Assembly: GCA_964354855.1 (NCBI GenBank)
Contig: CAYHBO010000019.1
Coordinates: 1-29,171, forward strand
Source of the DNA: CAYHBO01 sp964354855
Lineage (GTDB): Bacteria; Babelota; Babeliae; Babelales; RVW-14
Direction: 5' to 3'
Length of the DNA stretch: 29,171 nt
The notes under the pieces are model-generated. The model saw nothing but the letters and a program-made list of their open reading frames with translations. It made no database searches and was not told the origin of the DNA. This document shows positions 1 through 7,201 of this stretch, one piece after another. The first letter of the stretch is position 1. Each line of letters begins with the position of its first letter. The position numbers and the translations under genes are program-made.

Positions 1-25
1 TACGTATACTTAACCAGGTGCAACC

Positions 26-1489
26 ATGTTCAGCATAAAAAATATTGTTTATAGCCTCCTCACCATACTCACCTTACTCACCTTATCAATAATTATTGTT
101 GCCCCTACTCACGCAATGCAACCAACCGATCCTTACCAACAAATTCAATACACTCATCTTATTCTTTCTATCCACGAAAATAATCTTCAAATGATTCAAT
201 CTATACTTGAAACAAACCCATCACTCCTCACAGAAGACTCTTTAACAGGTGGGTCTCTCTTCACACTTATCATCACTCATAAAGACCTTCTAGGAAGAAC
301 CCTGTTTCATATAGCCGCAGAGCGTGGACATACAAAAATCATAGAAATACTTATTACTCACATCAAAGAACGAGTAAGTCAATTACAGAACACCCCCACG
401 TTAGCAGCATTAATCAATGCACAGGACATACACCAACAAACGTCATTACACCTTGCTACATCAGGCAATCATATAGAAACAGCTAAGCTACTCATACAAC
501 ATGGAGCTATTCTTAATGCAAGCAACTGTCTAAACCAAACACCGCTCCATATCGCAGCAAAAAATGGTCACAAAGAAATATTCAATCTACTTATTGGTAT
601 CATAACTCAATGGGCAAAGAATACAGGGCAAGACGATCCAGCAATACAAGCAACGATAAGAAACACTCTCAACCAACAAGACAAGAATCGACACACCCCA
701 TTGACCCTTATCACATTTTATATCACCGATATTCTTTCACAAGCCATCAAAGACAACAATCAACATCTTGTAACGGTCTTATTTGAAGATTATCCAGTTG
801 TGCTCAGCTATCAAGATCAAACTAGAAAAACTTTCTTACATATCACAGCAGAAAGTGAGCATAGCGACATTATTACCGTCATCATGAATGCCATCGAAAA
901 CCAAGCAGCAATAGAACATCGTAACCCCATAGAAGCAGCAGGAAATTTTGTAACCAGTATCGATTCTAAAGGGATGACACCACTCCACGTGGCAATCAAA
1001 CATAATCATACTAACCGTGAAGTTAAGCTCAACATGGTTGCAAAAATCCTTAGTATCATCGTTCAAATCGCACAACACACGGCAAGACAAGATCAACATA
1101 TTGTCAATGATATCATTTTCAGAATAGTAAACATGCAGGATAGTGATGGACAAACACCATTACACCATGCTGCACAAGGTGGATATACACGCATAACTAA
1201 AGAACTCATACAAAATTTAGCATTAATCAATGTACCTGATAATGCACAGAACACCCCCTTGCATATAGCTGCAAATAATGGACACACCACAATCATTTCA
1301 TTGATTATCGAAAGAATCATTAATCAAGCAAGAAATAATGGAAACCGTGAACAAGAAGTAAAAGAAATTCTAGCTCACGAATTATCCCAACAAAATAATA
1401 ACGGTTTCACCCCAATAGACTTAGCTAAACAACACCAAGAAACACTCCAAGAACTTACAGAATATCAAGATTGGATAACCGTTCACTAA
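26..1489 (+). CDS. Secreted ankyrin-repeat protein
   Basis: The 487-residue protein begins with a hydrophobic segment (about residues 5-26) ending in Thr-His-Ala, a good signal peptidase I site near residue 30, so it should leave the cytoplasm by the Sec route. The rest is an ankyrin array. Recognisable units with the TPLHIAA-type core begin near residues 89, 137, 169, 221, 266, 315, 374, 408 and 459 (for example TPLHIAAKNGH and TPLHIAANNGH). Several units are separated by 20-30 residue insertions, so the solenoid is irregular. AGGTG lies 5 bases before the ATG. Ankyrin arrays bind other proteins, and in intracellular bacteria they are often aimed at host proteins; that role is inference here. 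No catalytic domain is visible. Gene 1576-3501 follows on the same strand after 86 bp. Confidence 0.88.
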   Translation: MFSIKNIVYSLLTILTLLTLSIIIVAPTHAMQPTDPYQQIQYTHLILSIHENNLQMIQSILETNPSLLTEDSLTGGSLFTLIITHKDLLGRTLFHIAAERGHTKIIEILITHIKERVSQLQNTPTLAALINAQDIHQQTSLHLATSGNHIETAKLLIQHGAILNASNCLNQTPLHIAAKNGHKEIFNLLIGIITQWAKNTGQDDPAIQATIRNTLNQQDKNRHTPLTLITFYITDILSQAIKDNNQHLVTVLFEDYPVVLSYQDQTRKTFLHITAESEHSDIITVIMNAIENQAAIEHRNPIEAAGNFVTSIDSKGMTPLHVAIKHNHTNREVKLNMVAKILSIIVQIAQHTARQDQHIVNDIIFRIVNMQDSDGQTPLHHAAQGGYTRITKELIQNLALINVPDNAQNTPLHIAANNGHTTIISLIIERIINQARNNGNREQEVKEILAHELSQQNNNGFTPIDLAKQHQETLQELTEYQDWITVH

Positions 1490-1536
1490 ATATTTCCCAT
1501 ACTCACTGTCTTGACAAATTCAACAAAAAAGCGACG

Positions 1537-1568
1537 CTCTCTACTACACATTTATTATAGTAGGAGAG
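1537..1568 (+). promoter_or_regulatory. Hairpin covering the ribosome binding site of the next gene
   Basis: CTCTCTACTA (1537-1546) pairs with TAGTAGGAGAG (1558-1568), giving ten base pairs with one bulged G and an 11-base loop. The right arm contains AGGAG, the only good Shine-Dalgarno sequence before the ATG at 1576, so the folded mRNA would hide it. This could be an RNA thermometer or a target for translational control. The pairing is seen in the sequence; regulation is inference. Confidence 0.45.
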
Positions 1569-1575
1569 AAAAATC

Positions 1576-3501
1576 ATGATTACCAAAAAATTTAGATTAC
1601 TCGTAATGCTATTTTTTACAGCCATCACTCAGAACTCATCACTCACAGGAATGGAAAATCCATCTGTCGGAATTTCAGGACTTATAAAAGAAAAATTTAC
1701 CGTTGCTCGTGCATATCGAGCATTCTTTGATGCTTTGATTACAGACCATCGCACCGATACCTTAAGCTGCTTTCAAACAATAGAAGCTCACATGCCACAC
1801 CAAGCCAAGCAACTCATTAAAGAAATCATCAACCAAGAAGATTTCAGTACAAAAGAAAATCTTCTTAGTCTCGCTATTTCCTGCCAAGCCCCGTATGACC
1901 TTGTTATCTACTTAGTAGAAAACGGCGCACAGGTAAATAACATTAGTCAAGGATACACACCGCTAAATCGTGCGGTAAAGCATTACAGCTCCTGGCACAC
2001 AGGAGATGGTTTTAAGCCGCCACAAGTTGTAAATGACAATATGAGAACCATCATCCTCTACTTCTTGCACCATCCTACAGTCAAAATTAATTATACGGTT
2101 ACACTCCCAGATCAAAGTGAACATCTCATTGGAACTCCTATTTTTATTCAGACTGAAGACCCTGAATTAACCTTTAGTTTCTTAACACATCCTGAAATAA
2201 GATTAGAAATGATCAATGATGGGTTTTTAAGCAGTCTTACTCCCCCTACCCGCCAATTAATCGACATCATTGTTTCACATGCTTTATGGCTCAGACAAAG
2301 TTCTCAAGAGGCTCCCCCATTCACAGAAATATGCACACCACTCCACTCAATGGCCTTCCTTGGAAGTCCAACACTAGTAGAAAAAGCTATTTCTATCAAC
2401 CCATCTTGGTTAACAACGCCAGATGCAGAAGGAAAAATCCCAGTCATATCGGCACAAAAAGAATTTGATCGAGCAGAAAATCCCTTTGTTAAAGCACGCT
2501 ATCAAAAAACATTAAATATTTTTGCCAAATATCAACAACAAGAACAAGAAAAAGAACGAAAAAAACAAGAAAAAGAACAATTAGAAATGCAACGCGAAGC
2601 AGTAAGAAAGCAACAAGAAGCAGCAAAAGCATTGCGCCAAACAATGACCCAAGCCCGACAAGAAGAACAACAAGCAACTGCTACTGCAAATAAACTTAGG
2701 AAACAACAACTACGTGAAGAGCAACAACAAACAGAAGCAGCTCAGTTAGCCCTACAAGAAAAAGCTGAAAGAAACGCTAGCAGAGAAATCTACTGGAAAG
2801 GCCGAGAGCAAACTGAAACAAAAGGCCTTGAAGCTGAAGACCAATATCTTAAACAACAACAGGATGATAAAAAACGCGAAGAACAAAAAAAAAAAGACGA
2901 AATAGAACGACTTCGCTCGCTAAGAAGGGCTGCTAAAGCAGCACCACAAGTTCCCGTAACTCAAAATGAACCGACACAAACAGATCAAGACAGACTTAAA
3001 GCTGAACAAGAAGAGTATGATGCTCAAGAACAGAACAGAATTCAAGAAGAAAATAGAATAAAAAGACTCCAAGAAAAAAGTAGGCTAAAAAAACTTAGAA
3101 GTGAACTTAAGAAAGAAATAGCTGATCTGAATACCAAAATTCCACTCACCGCAGCAGTAACCTTACATCGCACCGACATGATTACTTATTTACTTGATAA
3201 AGACGAAGATCCAGAAAACCCGCTTGATGAAAAATACAATAATCATTGTCCACTGATTACTGCGTGCAAAAAAGTAGATTTTTTATCTTGCAAAGCCCTT
3301 CTCATGACATCACAAGAAACACTACGACCATTTACTCACACCCTCGTAACAAGAAACGATGACAATGCCATCTGCGAGCTCCCTGTTGTGCGATTACTTA
3401 ACGAACAACAAAGAGAAGAACGAAAGCAGATTGTTAGACTATTAAATCAAGCAAAGAAAATAACAGAATCTCAGACTCATTCTGCTATGATGCCAAAATA
3501 A
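1576..3501 (+). CDS. Secreted ankyrin/coiled-coil protein
   Basis: The 641-residue protein has a hydrophobic N-terminal segment (about residues 7-18) that looks like a signal peptide, ending before Gly-Met-Glu-Asn around residue 26. Residues about 60-300 contain degenerate ankyrin-like units (LLSLAISCQAPYDLVIYLVENGAQVN, quoted in part: LVENGAQVN; later TPLHSMAFLGSP). Residues about 315-520 are almost entirely Gln, Glu, Lys, Arg and Ala, and are predicted by eye to form a long coiled coil. The chain then returns to ankyrin-like sequence (IPLTAAVTLHRTDMITYLL) at about 525-600. The start has AGGAG 9 bases upstream inside a hairpin. Function is unknown; a scaffold or effector reaching host partners is a guess. 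It ends 29 bp from a convergent glycosyltransferase gene, with no clear terminator between them. Confidence 0.85.
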   Translation: MITKKFRLLVMLFFTAITQNSSLTGMENPSVGISGLIKEKFTVARAYRAFFDALITDHRTDTLSCFQTIEAHMPHQAKQLIKEIINQEDFSTKENLLSLAISCQAPYDLVIYLVENGAQVNNISQGYTPLNRAVKHYSSWHTGDGFKPPQVVNDNMRTIILYFLHHPTVKINYTVTLPDQSEHLIGTPIFIQTEDPELTFSFLTHPEIRLEMINDGFLSSLTPPTRQLIDIIVSHALWLRQSSQEAPPFTEICTPLHSMAFLGSPTLVEKAISINPSWLTTPDAEGKIPVISAQKEFDRAENPFVKARYQKTLNIFAKYQQQEQEKERKKQEKEQLEMQREAVRKQQEAAKALRQTMTQARQEEQQATATANKLRKQQLREEQQQTEAAQLALQEKAERNASREIYWKGREQTETKGLEAEDQYLKQQQDDKKREEQKKKDEIERLRSLRRAAKAAPQVPVTQNEPTQTDQDRLKAEQEEYDAQEQNRIQEENRIKRLQEKSRLKKLRSELKKEIADLNTKIPLTAAVTLHRTDMITYLLDKDEDPENPLDEKYNNHCPLITACKKVDFLSCKALLMTSQETLRPFTHTLVTRNDDNAICELPVVRLLNEQQREERKQIVRLLNQAKKITESQTHSAMMPK

Positions 3502-3530
3502 ACTGTACCCTACTTTTCTAACAAAAAACG

Positions 3531-4703
3531 CTAACAGATATTCATCCGGATCTGTAACCAAAATTTATACGTCTTTTCAGCAATTTTCTCATGCGTATAA
3601 TTTTGTAACATACGTTGATAGCCTAATTCACTAAGTTCACTTCGAAGCTTTTCACTATCCATTAACCTAACCAAACAAGCCCGTAAACGCTCTTCATCTT
3701 GTTGTTTAAAAATCAACCCCGCATCACCCACTACATGCGGAATTTCTCCCGCGTCACTCGCAACAATGGGTACACGACAAGCCATAGCTTCAATAAGCAC
3801 ATGGCCAAATTGTTCCCGCCACGTAGGTGTATCGTATGAAGGCAACACAAAAATAGAAAGTTCACTAAACACTTGAGCCACTTCATGATGTGAAACTGAA
3901 TTTTTAAAAATCACACGTTCCGTAAGATTGTTTTGCTGCACATACTCGATTAATAATTTTTTTGCAGGGCCATCACCAACAAACAACAAGTTCCAGTCAG
4001 GATAGTTTTGCGCAAGGTTTTTGAAGGCTTGCACAAGAAGCATGACGCCTTTTTCTTCAGTAATGCGGCCAATGAAACCGATGGTATTTTTTCTGCCGTC
4101 ACTCCCCTCTACTCGCTCGTTACACTCGCTCCATCGGGGCGAACGGCGCACCCCAACCCCCAACTGTGGGATCACCACCATAGGCTTACCAAACCCTTTA
4201 TCACGCAAAACAACCTGCGCATCATGGTTTCCCGCAATCGCCCCATCAGAAAAAAATTGATTAAATTTCGAGAGCAAGCCCCATGAACATTTATATTTTA
4301 GCGAAGTCTTAGGCCGCCAGTTCACCCAAGTAAAAAAACAAATACGCGCTTTAATCCCTAAAAATTTGGCGAGAAGAATAGTCTGAAAATAACTAAAGGC
4401 ATTATCACCCTGCTCTACCTGTATCACGTCCGGCTTACAAGTAATCATAACCTGTACAAGGGCATCTAGACCATACCCATAGCGAACTTCGTTGCCTGGA
4501 TAAAAAACAGATAAGGGAACGAATCTAAGGTTCGTTCCCGGCTCGTCTGAAAGATTTCCCGCTTGATGAGTAAATAAATGTGTAGGCCAAATCGTTGGCA
4601 CCACCACGGTCAGATCAACGTCCTGATACTGGTTAGCCAGCACCTTCCATTTATCACGATTAATTGGTGCTATGTACGTGTGACTAATGATCAATATCTT
4701 CAT
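3531..4703 (-). CDS. Glycosyltransferase family 4
   Basis: A 390-residue GT-B fold enzyme expected to transfer a sugar from a nucleotide-sugar donor, with retention, onto a lipid-linked or surface glycan at the cytoplasmic membrane face. The N-terminal acceptor domain starts KILIISHTY. The donor domain starts near IGFIGRITEEKG (about residue 207) and contains LLFVGDGP and the diagnostic E-x7-E pair Glu297/Glu305 in REQFGHVLIEAMA. Length is normal for the family. The linker between the two domains (about residues 186-203) is encoded by a palindromic repeat, listed separately. The ATG has no Shine-Dalgarno sequence, but TATAGT lies 9 bases upstream, so the message may be leaderless. It is the last gene of the glycosyltransferase run, separated from the next gene upstream by the 102-bp inverted-repeat element. 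Substrate cannot be read from the sequence. Confidence 0.93.
   Translation of the reverse strand: MKILIISHTYIAPINRDKWKVLANQYQDVDLTVVVPTIWPTHLFTHQAGNLSDEPGTNLRFVPLSVFYPGNEVRYGYGLDALVQVMITCKPDVIQVEQGDNAFSYFQTILLAKFLGIKARICFFTWVNWRPKTSLKYKCSWGLLSKFNQFFSDGAIAGNHDAQVVLRDKGFGKPMVVIPQLGVGVRRSPRWSECNERVEGSDGRKNTIGFIGRITEEKGVMLLVQAFKNLAQNYPDWNLLFVGDGPAKKLLIEYVQQNNLTERVIFKNSVSHHEVAQVFSELSIFVLPSYDTPTWREQFGHVLIEAMACRVPIVASDAGEIPHVVGDAGLIFKQQDEERLRACLVRLMDSEKLRSELSELGYQRMLQNYTHEKIAEKTYKFWLQIRMNIC
4095..4147. repeat. Palindromic repeat inside a glycosyltransferase gene
   Basis: Imperfect inverted repeat with arms GCCGTCACTCCCC and GGGGCGAACGGC around a CGCTCGTTACACTCGCTCC core. On the minus strand it is read in frame as RRSPRWSECNERVEGSDG at the linker between the two GT-B domains. 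The peptide and its GC-rich coding are unlike the surrounding AT-rich gene. Sequences of this style are dispersed repeats in many bacterial genomes. Confidence 0.6.
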
Positions 4704-4712
4704 AAGGCAATA

Positions 4713-4718
4713 ACTATA
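4713..4718 (-). promoter_or_regulatory. Possible -10 box for the 3531-4703 glycosyltransferase
   Basis: On the minus strand TATAGT (5 of 6 matches to TATAAT) ends 9 bases before the ATG at 4703, and an overlapping TATTAT lies just upstream. No convincing -35 is seen. Transcription from here would begin at or within a few bases of the start codon, which fits the absence of a Shine-Dalgarno sequence. Confidence 0.25.
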
Positions 4719-4766
4719 ATAGTTTTTTGGATTCTAATTTTTTTATGACACAACCAGCACCAGAAA

Positions 4767-4868
4767 GTCATCCTCGCGAATGCGGGGATCCAGATCTTCT
4801 TATAAAAATTATTCAAAAAAAAAGTAAGAAGAAAGTAAGGCCTGGATCCCCGCATTCGCGAGGATGAC
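4767..4868. repeat. 102-bp inverted-repeat (MITE-like) element
   Basis: The left end (4767-4793, beginning GTCATCCTCGCG and ending GGGGATCCAG) is the exact reverse complement of the right end (4842-4868). The inner part continues the symmetry with CTTCTTA and TAAGAAG. Each 27-bp end is also an imperfect palindrome by itself. No target-site duplication is obvious outside the ends. It lies between two glycosyltransferase genes, 10 bp after the stop of the upstream one. A third copy of the end sequence lies at 18157-18183. No transposase is encoded. Confidence 0.75.
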
Positions 4869-4877
4869 GTAAAGTAC

Positions 4878-6134
4878 TTAATTCGTTCTAGCTGTTTCTT
4901 GTTCATCAAAGTAAGTACCTAAACCATCAATCTCTTGTTTAAATTTTTCACTAAGTTCTGGGTACGTCGCCGTCAACGCATACTGAAACAGCGCATGAAT
5001 GCGTTCGCGCGAAAATTGTTGCTTCACTAACGCTCGACTCGCTTGTGAAAATTCCTGAAACAAATATTGATTAACCAAAAGCGTATACGCTTTCATCGCC
5101 ATCTCTTTATCATCATCAATGGGAACCATAAATCCGGTTTGTCCTTCTATAACAAAATCACGCACGCCCCCACAATCAGTAGCAACTACCGGAATGCCAT
5201 ACGCCATAGCCTCAAGCCCCGCAATACCAAATCCTTCTTGATACGAAGTAATAAGCATTACCGAAACATTTTCATACATGACATGCAACTCTTGCTGATT
5301 AATCGGACCGGTAAAGGTAATATTATCAAACCACTCATGACGCGCAAACGGAGCCAAAATTTCCATGTCCGGAACTTGTCCAACTACAACCATGCGTACC
5401 CCAGGAAGCATCGCTGAAAGCTGTCCAAAGGTTCGCATCAACATCCCAATATTTTTTCGCGGATCATTAAACCGTCCTACCGCAAGAATCGTTTTATGGT
5501 ACGGTTTATCTACCATAGTTAAAGATACGTCAATCGGATAACCACAAACAGCCATAAGTTTTTTTCTCCCACCCAAAATTACGTCAAACTGTTTTTTTGA
5601 ATACGCACTCAACGGCAAAATAAACGATGCTTTTTCTAAAATTAAGCGCTCAATCACTTCCATTTTTTTTTCGCTTAGATAATTAGTCAACAGACTCACT
5701 CCCGTAAGCTGTTTAACACGCTCAGAACGATCAGCATGGTACGATGTAGAAGCCCATAGAACAAATTTCTTATCTAAAAGCATCGCAGGATGTCCTGCAA
5801 TTGGCGTTGCACTTACGACAAAAATATAATCATAATCTTTAAGCGCTTGTCGCCAATGATCAACAGTAAACGCATAATGCCCCGGCTCCCAAAAAGCCCA
5901 GCGTGAACCTATTTCAATACACTGCATTCCATAATAGCCAAGCTTACGCGTCCCAGAGGTAAACTTTGGCGGACGAAAATGCGCTGAAATCGTTTTATCA
6001 AAACCCAAGGCAAAAACCGTTGGATCAAAAAAACGTTCACAAAACTCATAAACGATTTTGAGTGATGCGAGAACTCCCCCATGTTGATAACTATTTTTAA
6101 TTGATAAGATCGCAATCTTAGGCTTTTCTTTCAT
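4878..6134 (-). CDS. Glycosyltransferase family 4
   Basis: A 418-residue GT4-type retaining glycosyltransferase. The N-terminal domain begins KPKIAILSIKNSYQHGGV, a typical first strand and Gly-rich loop. The donor-binding domain begins at ILAVGRFNDPRKN (about residue 213). It includes VVVGQVPD, the E-x7-E motif Glu300/Glu308 in EGFGIAGLEAMA, and PVVATDCGGVRDFV. A GGAGG Shine-Dalgarno sequence lies just before the ATG. The start overlaps the stop of the CgeB-like gene in an ATGA (6131-6134), which predicts translational coupling and a shared mRNA. Unlike its three neighbours it carries no visible in-frame palindrome. The last 20 or so residues, rich in Glu and Asp, extend beyond the core fold. 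Its sugar and acceptor are unknown; the context suggests assembly of a surface glycan. Confidence 0.93.
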   Translation of the reverse strand: MKEKPKIAILSIKNSYQHGGVLASLKIVYEFCERFFDPTVFALGFDKTISAHFRPPKFTSGTRKLGYYGMQCIEIGSRWAFWEPGHYAFTVDHWRQALKDYDYIFVVSATPIAGHPAMLLDKKFVLWASTSYHADRSERVKQLTGVSLLTNYLSEKKMEVIERLILEKASFILPLSAYSKKQFDVILGGRKKLMAVCGYPIDVSLTMVDKPYHKTILAVGRFNDPRKNIGMLMRTFGQLSAMLPGVRMVVVGQVPDMEILAPFARHEWFDNITFTGPINQQELHVMYENVSVMLITSYQEGFGIAGLEAMAYGIPVVATDCGGVRDFVIEGQTGFMVPIDDDKEMAMKAYTLLVNQYLFQEFSQASRALVKQQFSRERIHALFQYALTATYPELSEKFKQEIDGLGTYFDEQETARTN

Positions 6135-7201
6135 AGGACCTCCAAGCGGTTATCAAAGATTTTTTTTAGCTGCTCGGTAAGCGTATAGCCCTGCACAAGC
6201 ATCATGCCCTGCTGTATAATCATGGATCGCTGGTCTGGATGATCAAGATAATACCTAATTTTTTGAATAAGTTCTTCAGTTGTTGAAAAACAAACAATAT
6301 TAACATCTTCATGAAATGGAGATTCGGTTTGATCTTTAGTACGTTGTGTAAGCATAAACGCACCACTCGCAAGAACTTCAAATGTACGCATGTTGTGTCC
6401 CCCTAGGTTTTGCTTTCGTATAAAGTTAAGAACCAACGATGAACAATAAAAAACTTTTACCATTTCAACACCATAGATTGCAATACCTCTTATAGAATCA
6501 CGTAATAATACAGAATGCTGCGCAACCTTCTCCCAACCATTCCCCCAAATTGCCAGCTTCACATCAGGCAATGATGCTTTGATAGCAGTTAACCATGCTT
6601 CTCGCTCAGCATCCCACGTACCAACAAAACAGATATCTGATTGGTAATTTTTTTGTTCTTCACATGAAATCGTAGCAGGTGGTTTAAAAATAGTTTCGTC
6701 ATACGCAAACGGAAAATACGCAACACGTTTAGCTCCTGCTGCGTGCAGTATAGGAATAAGTTCTTTTGACCAAATAAGAAACAGGTCATAGTACGGCAAT
6801 GAAAGTAAAACGTTACTATTGCTGTTCCCATTCCAAAATGAAAATGGGTTATCAGTATAGAAATTTATAAGCCTCTGATCGTCATCCTGAACTTGTTTCA
6901 GGATCCAACACATCGTATTTTTTTTAACATTCTCAGCCTTCACAAAAAACACGATATCAGGCTTAAGCCGCTTCACCGCAGACTTCAATCGCCAATTAAT
7001 TATTTTATTATTTAAAACCTTCAAAACACCAGGCAAATAATCATGATTAATAGCAGCCCATGGGAGATAGTTTTTTTTGCAGTTAAACGTACTTACCTGA
7101 AACCCAAGATTTTTTAACGCCAAAATAAACGAAGATGCATACGTATAAACTTTGGGATCTGAGCTGAATTTACTGACAAGTAAAATGTGTTTTTTACTCA
7201 C
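6131..7201 (-). CDS. CgeB-like glycosyltransferase
   Basis: I place the start at a GTG (7201) inside GTGAGTAA, which also contains the upstream gene's stop. This gives 356 residues starting (M)SKKHILLVSKFSSDP. Longer open-frame starts (to 7348) would only read the end of the upstream gene in another frame. The protein has an N-terminal Rossmann-like half with KPDIVFFVKAENV and FYTDNPFSFW. The C-terminal half holds DICFVGTWDAERE and GGHNMRTFEVLASGAFML, the signature of CgeB/Glyco_trans_1_2 proteins related to GT4. The classic E-x7-E pair is replaced by this motif. A palindromic repeat at 6881-6907 encodes about residues 99-107 (CWILKQVQDD). It is coupled by ATGA overlap to the following glycosyltransferase. 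Substrate is unknown. Confidence 0.85.
   Translation of the reverse strand: MSKKHILLVSKFSSDPKVYTYASSFILALKNLGFQVSTFNCKKNYLPWAAINHDYLPGVLKVLNNKIINWRLKSAVKRLKPDIVFFVKAENVKKNTMCWILKQVQDDDQRLINFYTDNPFSFWNGNSNSNVLLSLPYYDLFLIWSKELIPILHAAGAKRVAYFPFAYDETIFKPPATISCEEQKNYQSDICFVGTWDAEREAWLTAIKASLPDVKLAIWGNGWEKVAQHSVLLRDSIRGIAIYGVEMVKVFYCSSLVLNFIRKQNLGGHNMRTFEVLASGAFMLTQRTKDQTESPFHEDVNIVCFSTTEELIQKIRYYLDHPDQRSMIIQQGMMLVQGYTLTEQLKKIFDNRLEVL
6881..6907. repeat. 27-bp palindromic repeat inside the CgeB-like gene
   Basis: It has the form GTC-ATCCTGAA-CTTGT-TTCAGGAT-CCA: a perfect 8-bp stem with a 5-base loop. Its outer bases (GTCATCCT at one end, GGATCCA at the other) match the ends of the 4767-4868 element, so it is probably the same family with a different core. 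On the minus strand it reads WILKQVQDD in frame, a peptide typical of translated palindromic repeats. Confidence 0.7.

Noticed and set aside
4767..4868. CRISPR-like array
   Set aside because: There are only two copies, in opposite orientation and with one spacer-like interval; an inverted-repeat element explains it.
4700..4909. Minus-strand open frame of 69 codons over the inverted-repeat element
   Set aside because: Its peptide (SSRMRGSRP and IWIPAFARMT) is simply the two arms of the palindromic element translated; there is no ribosome site, and it overlaps both neighbouring genes.
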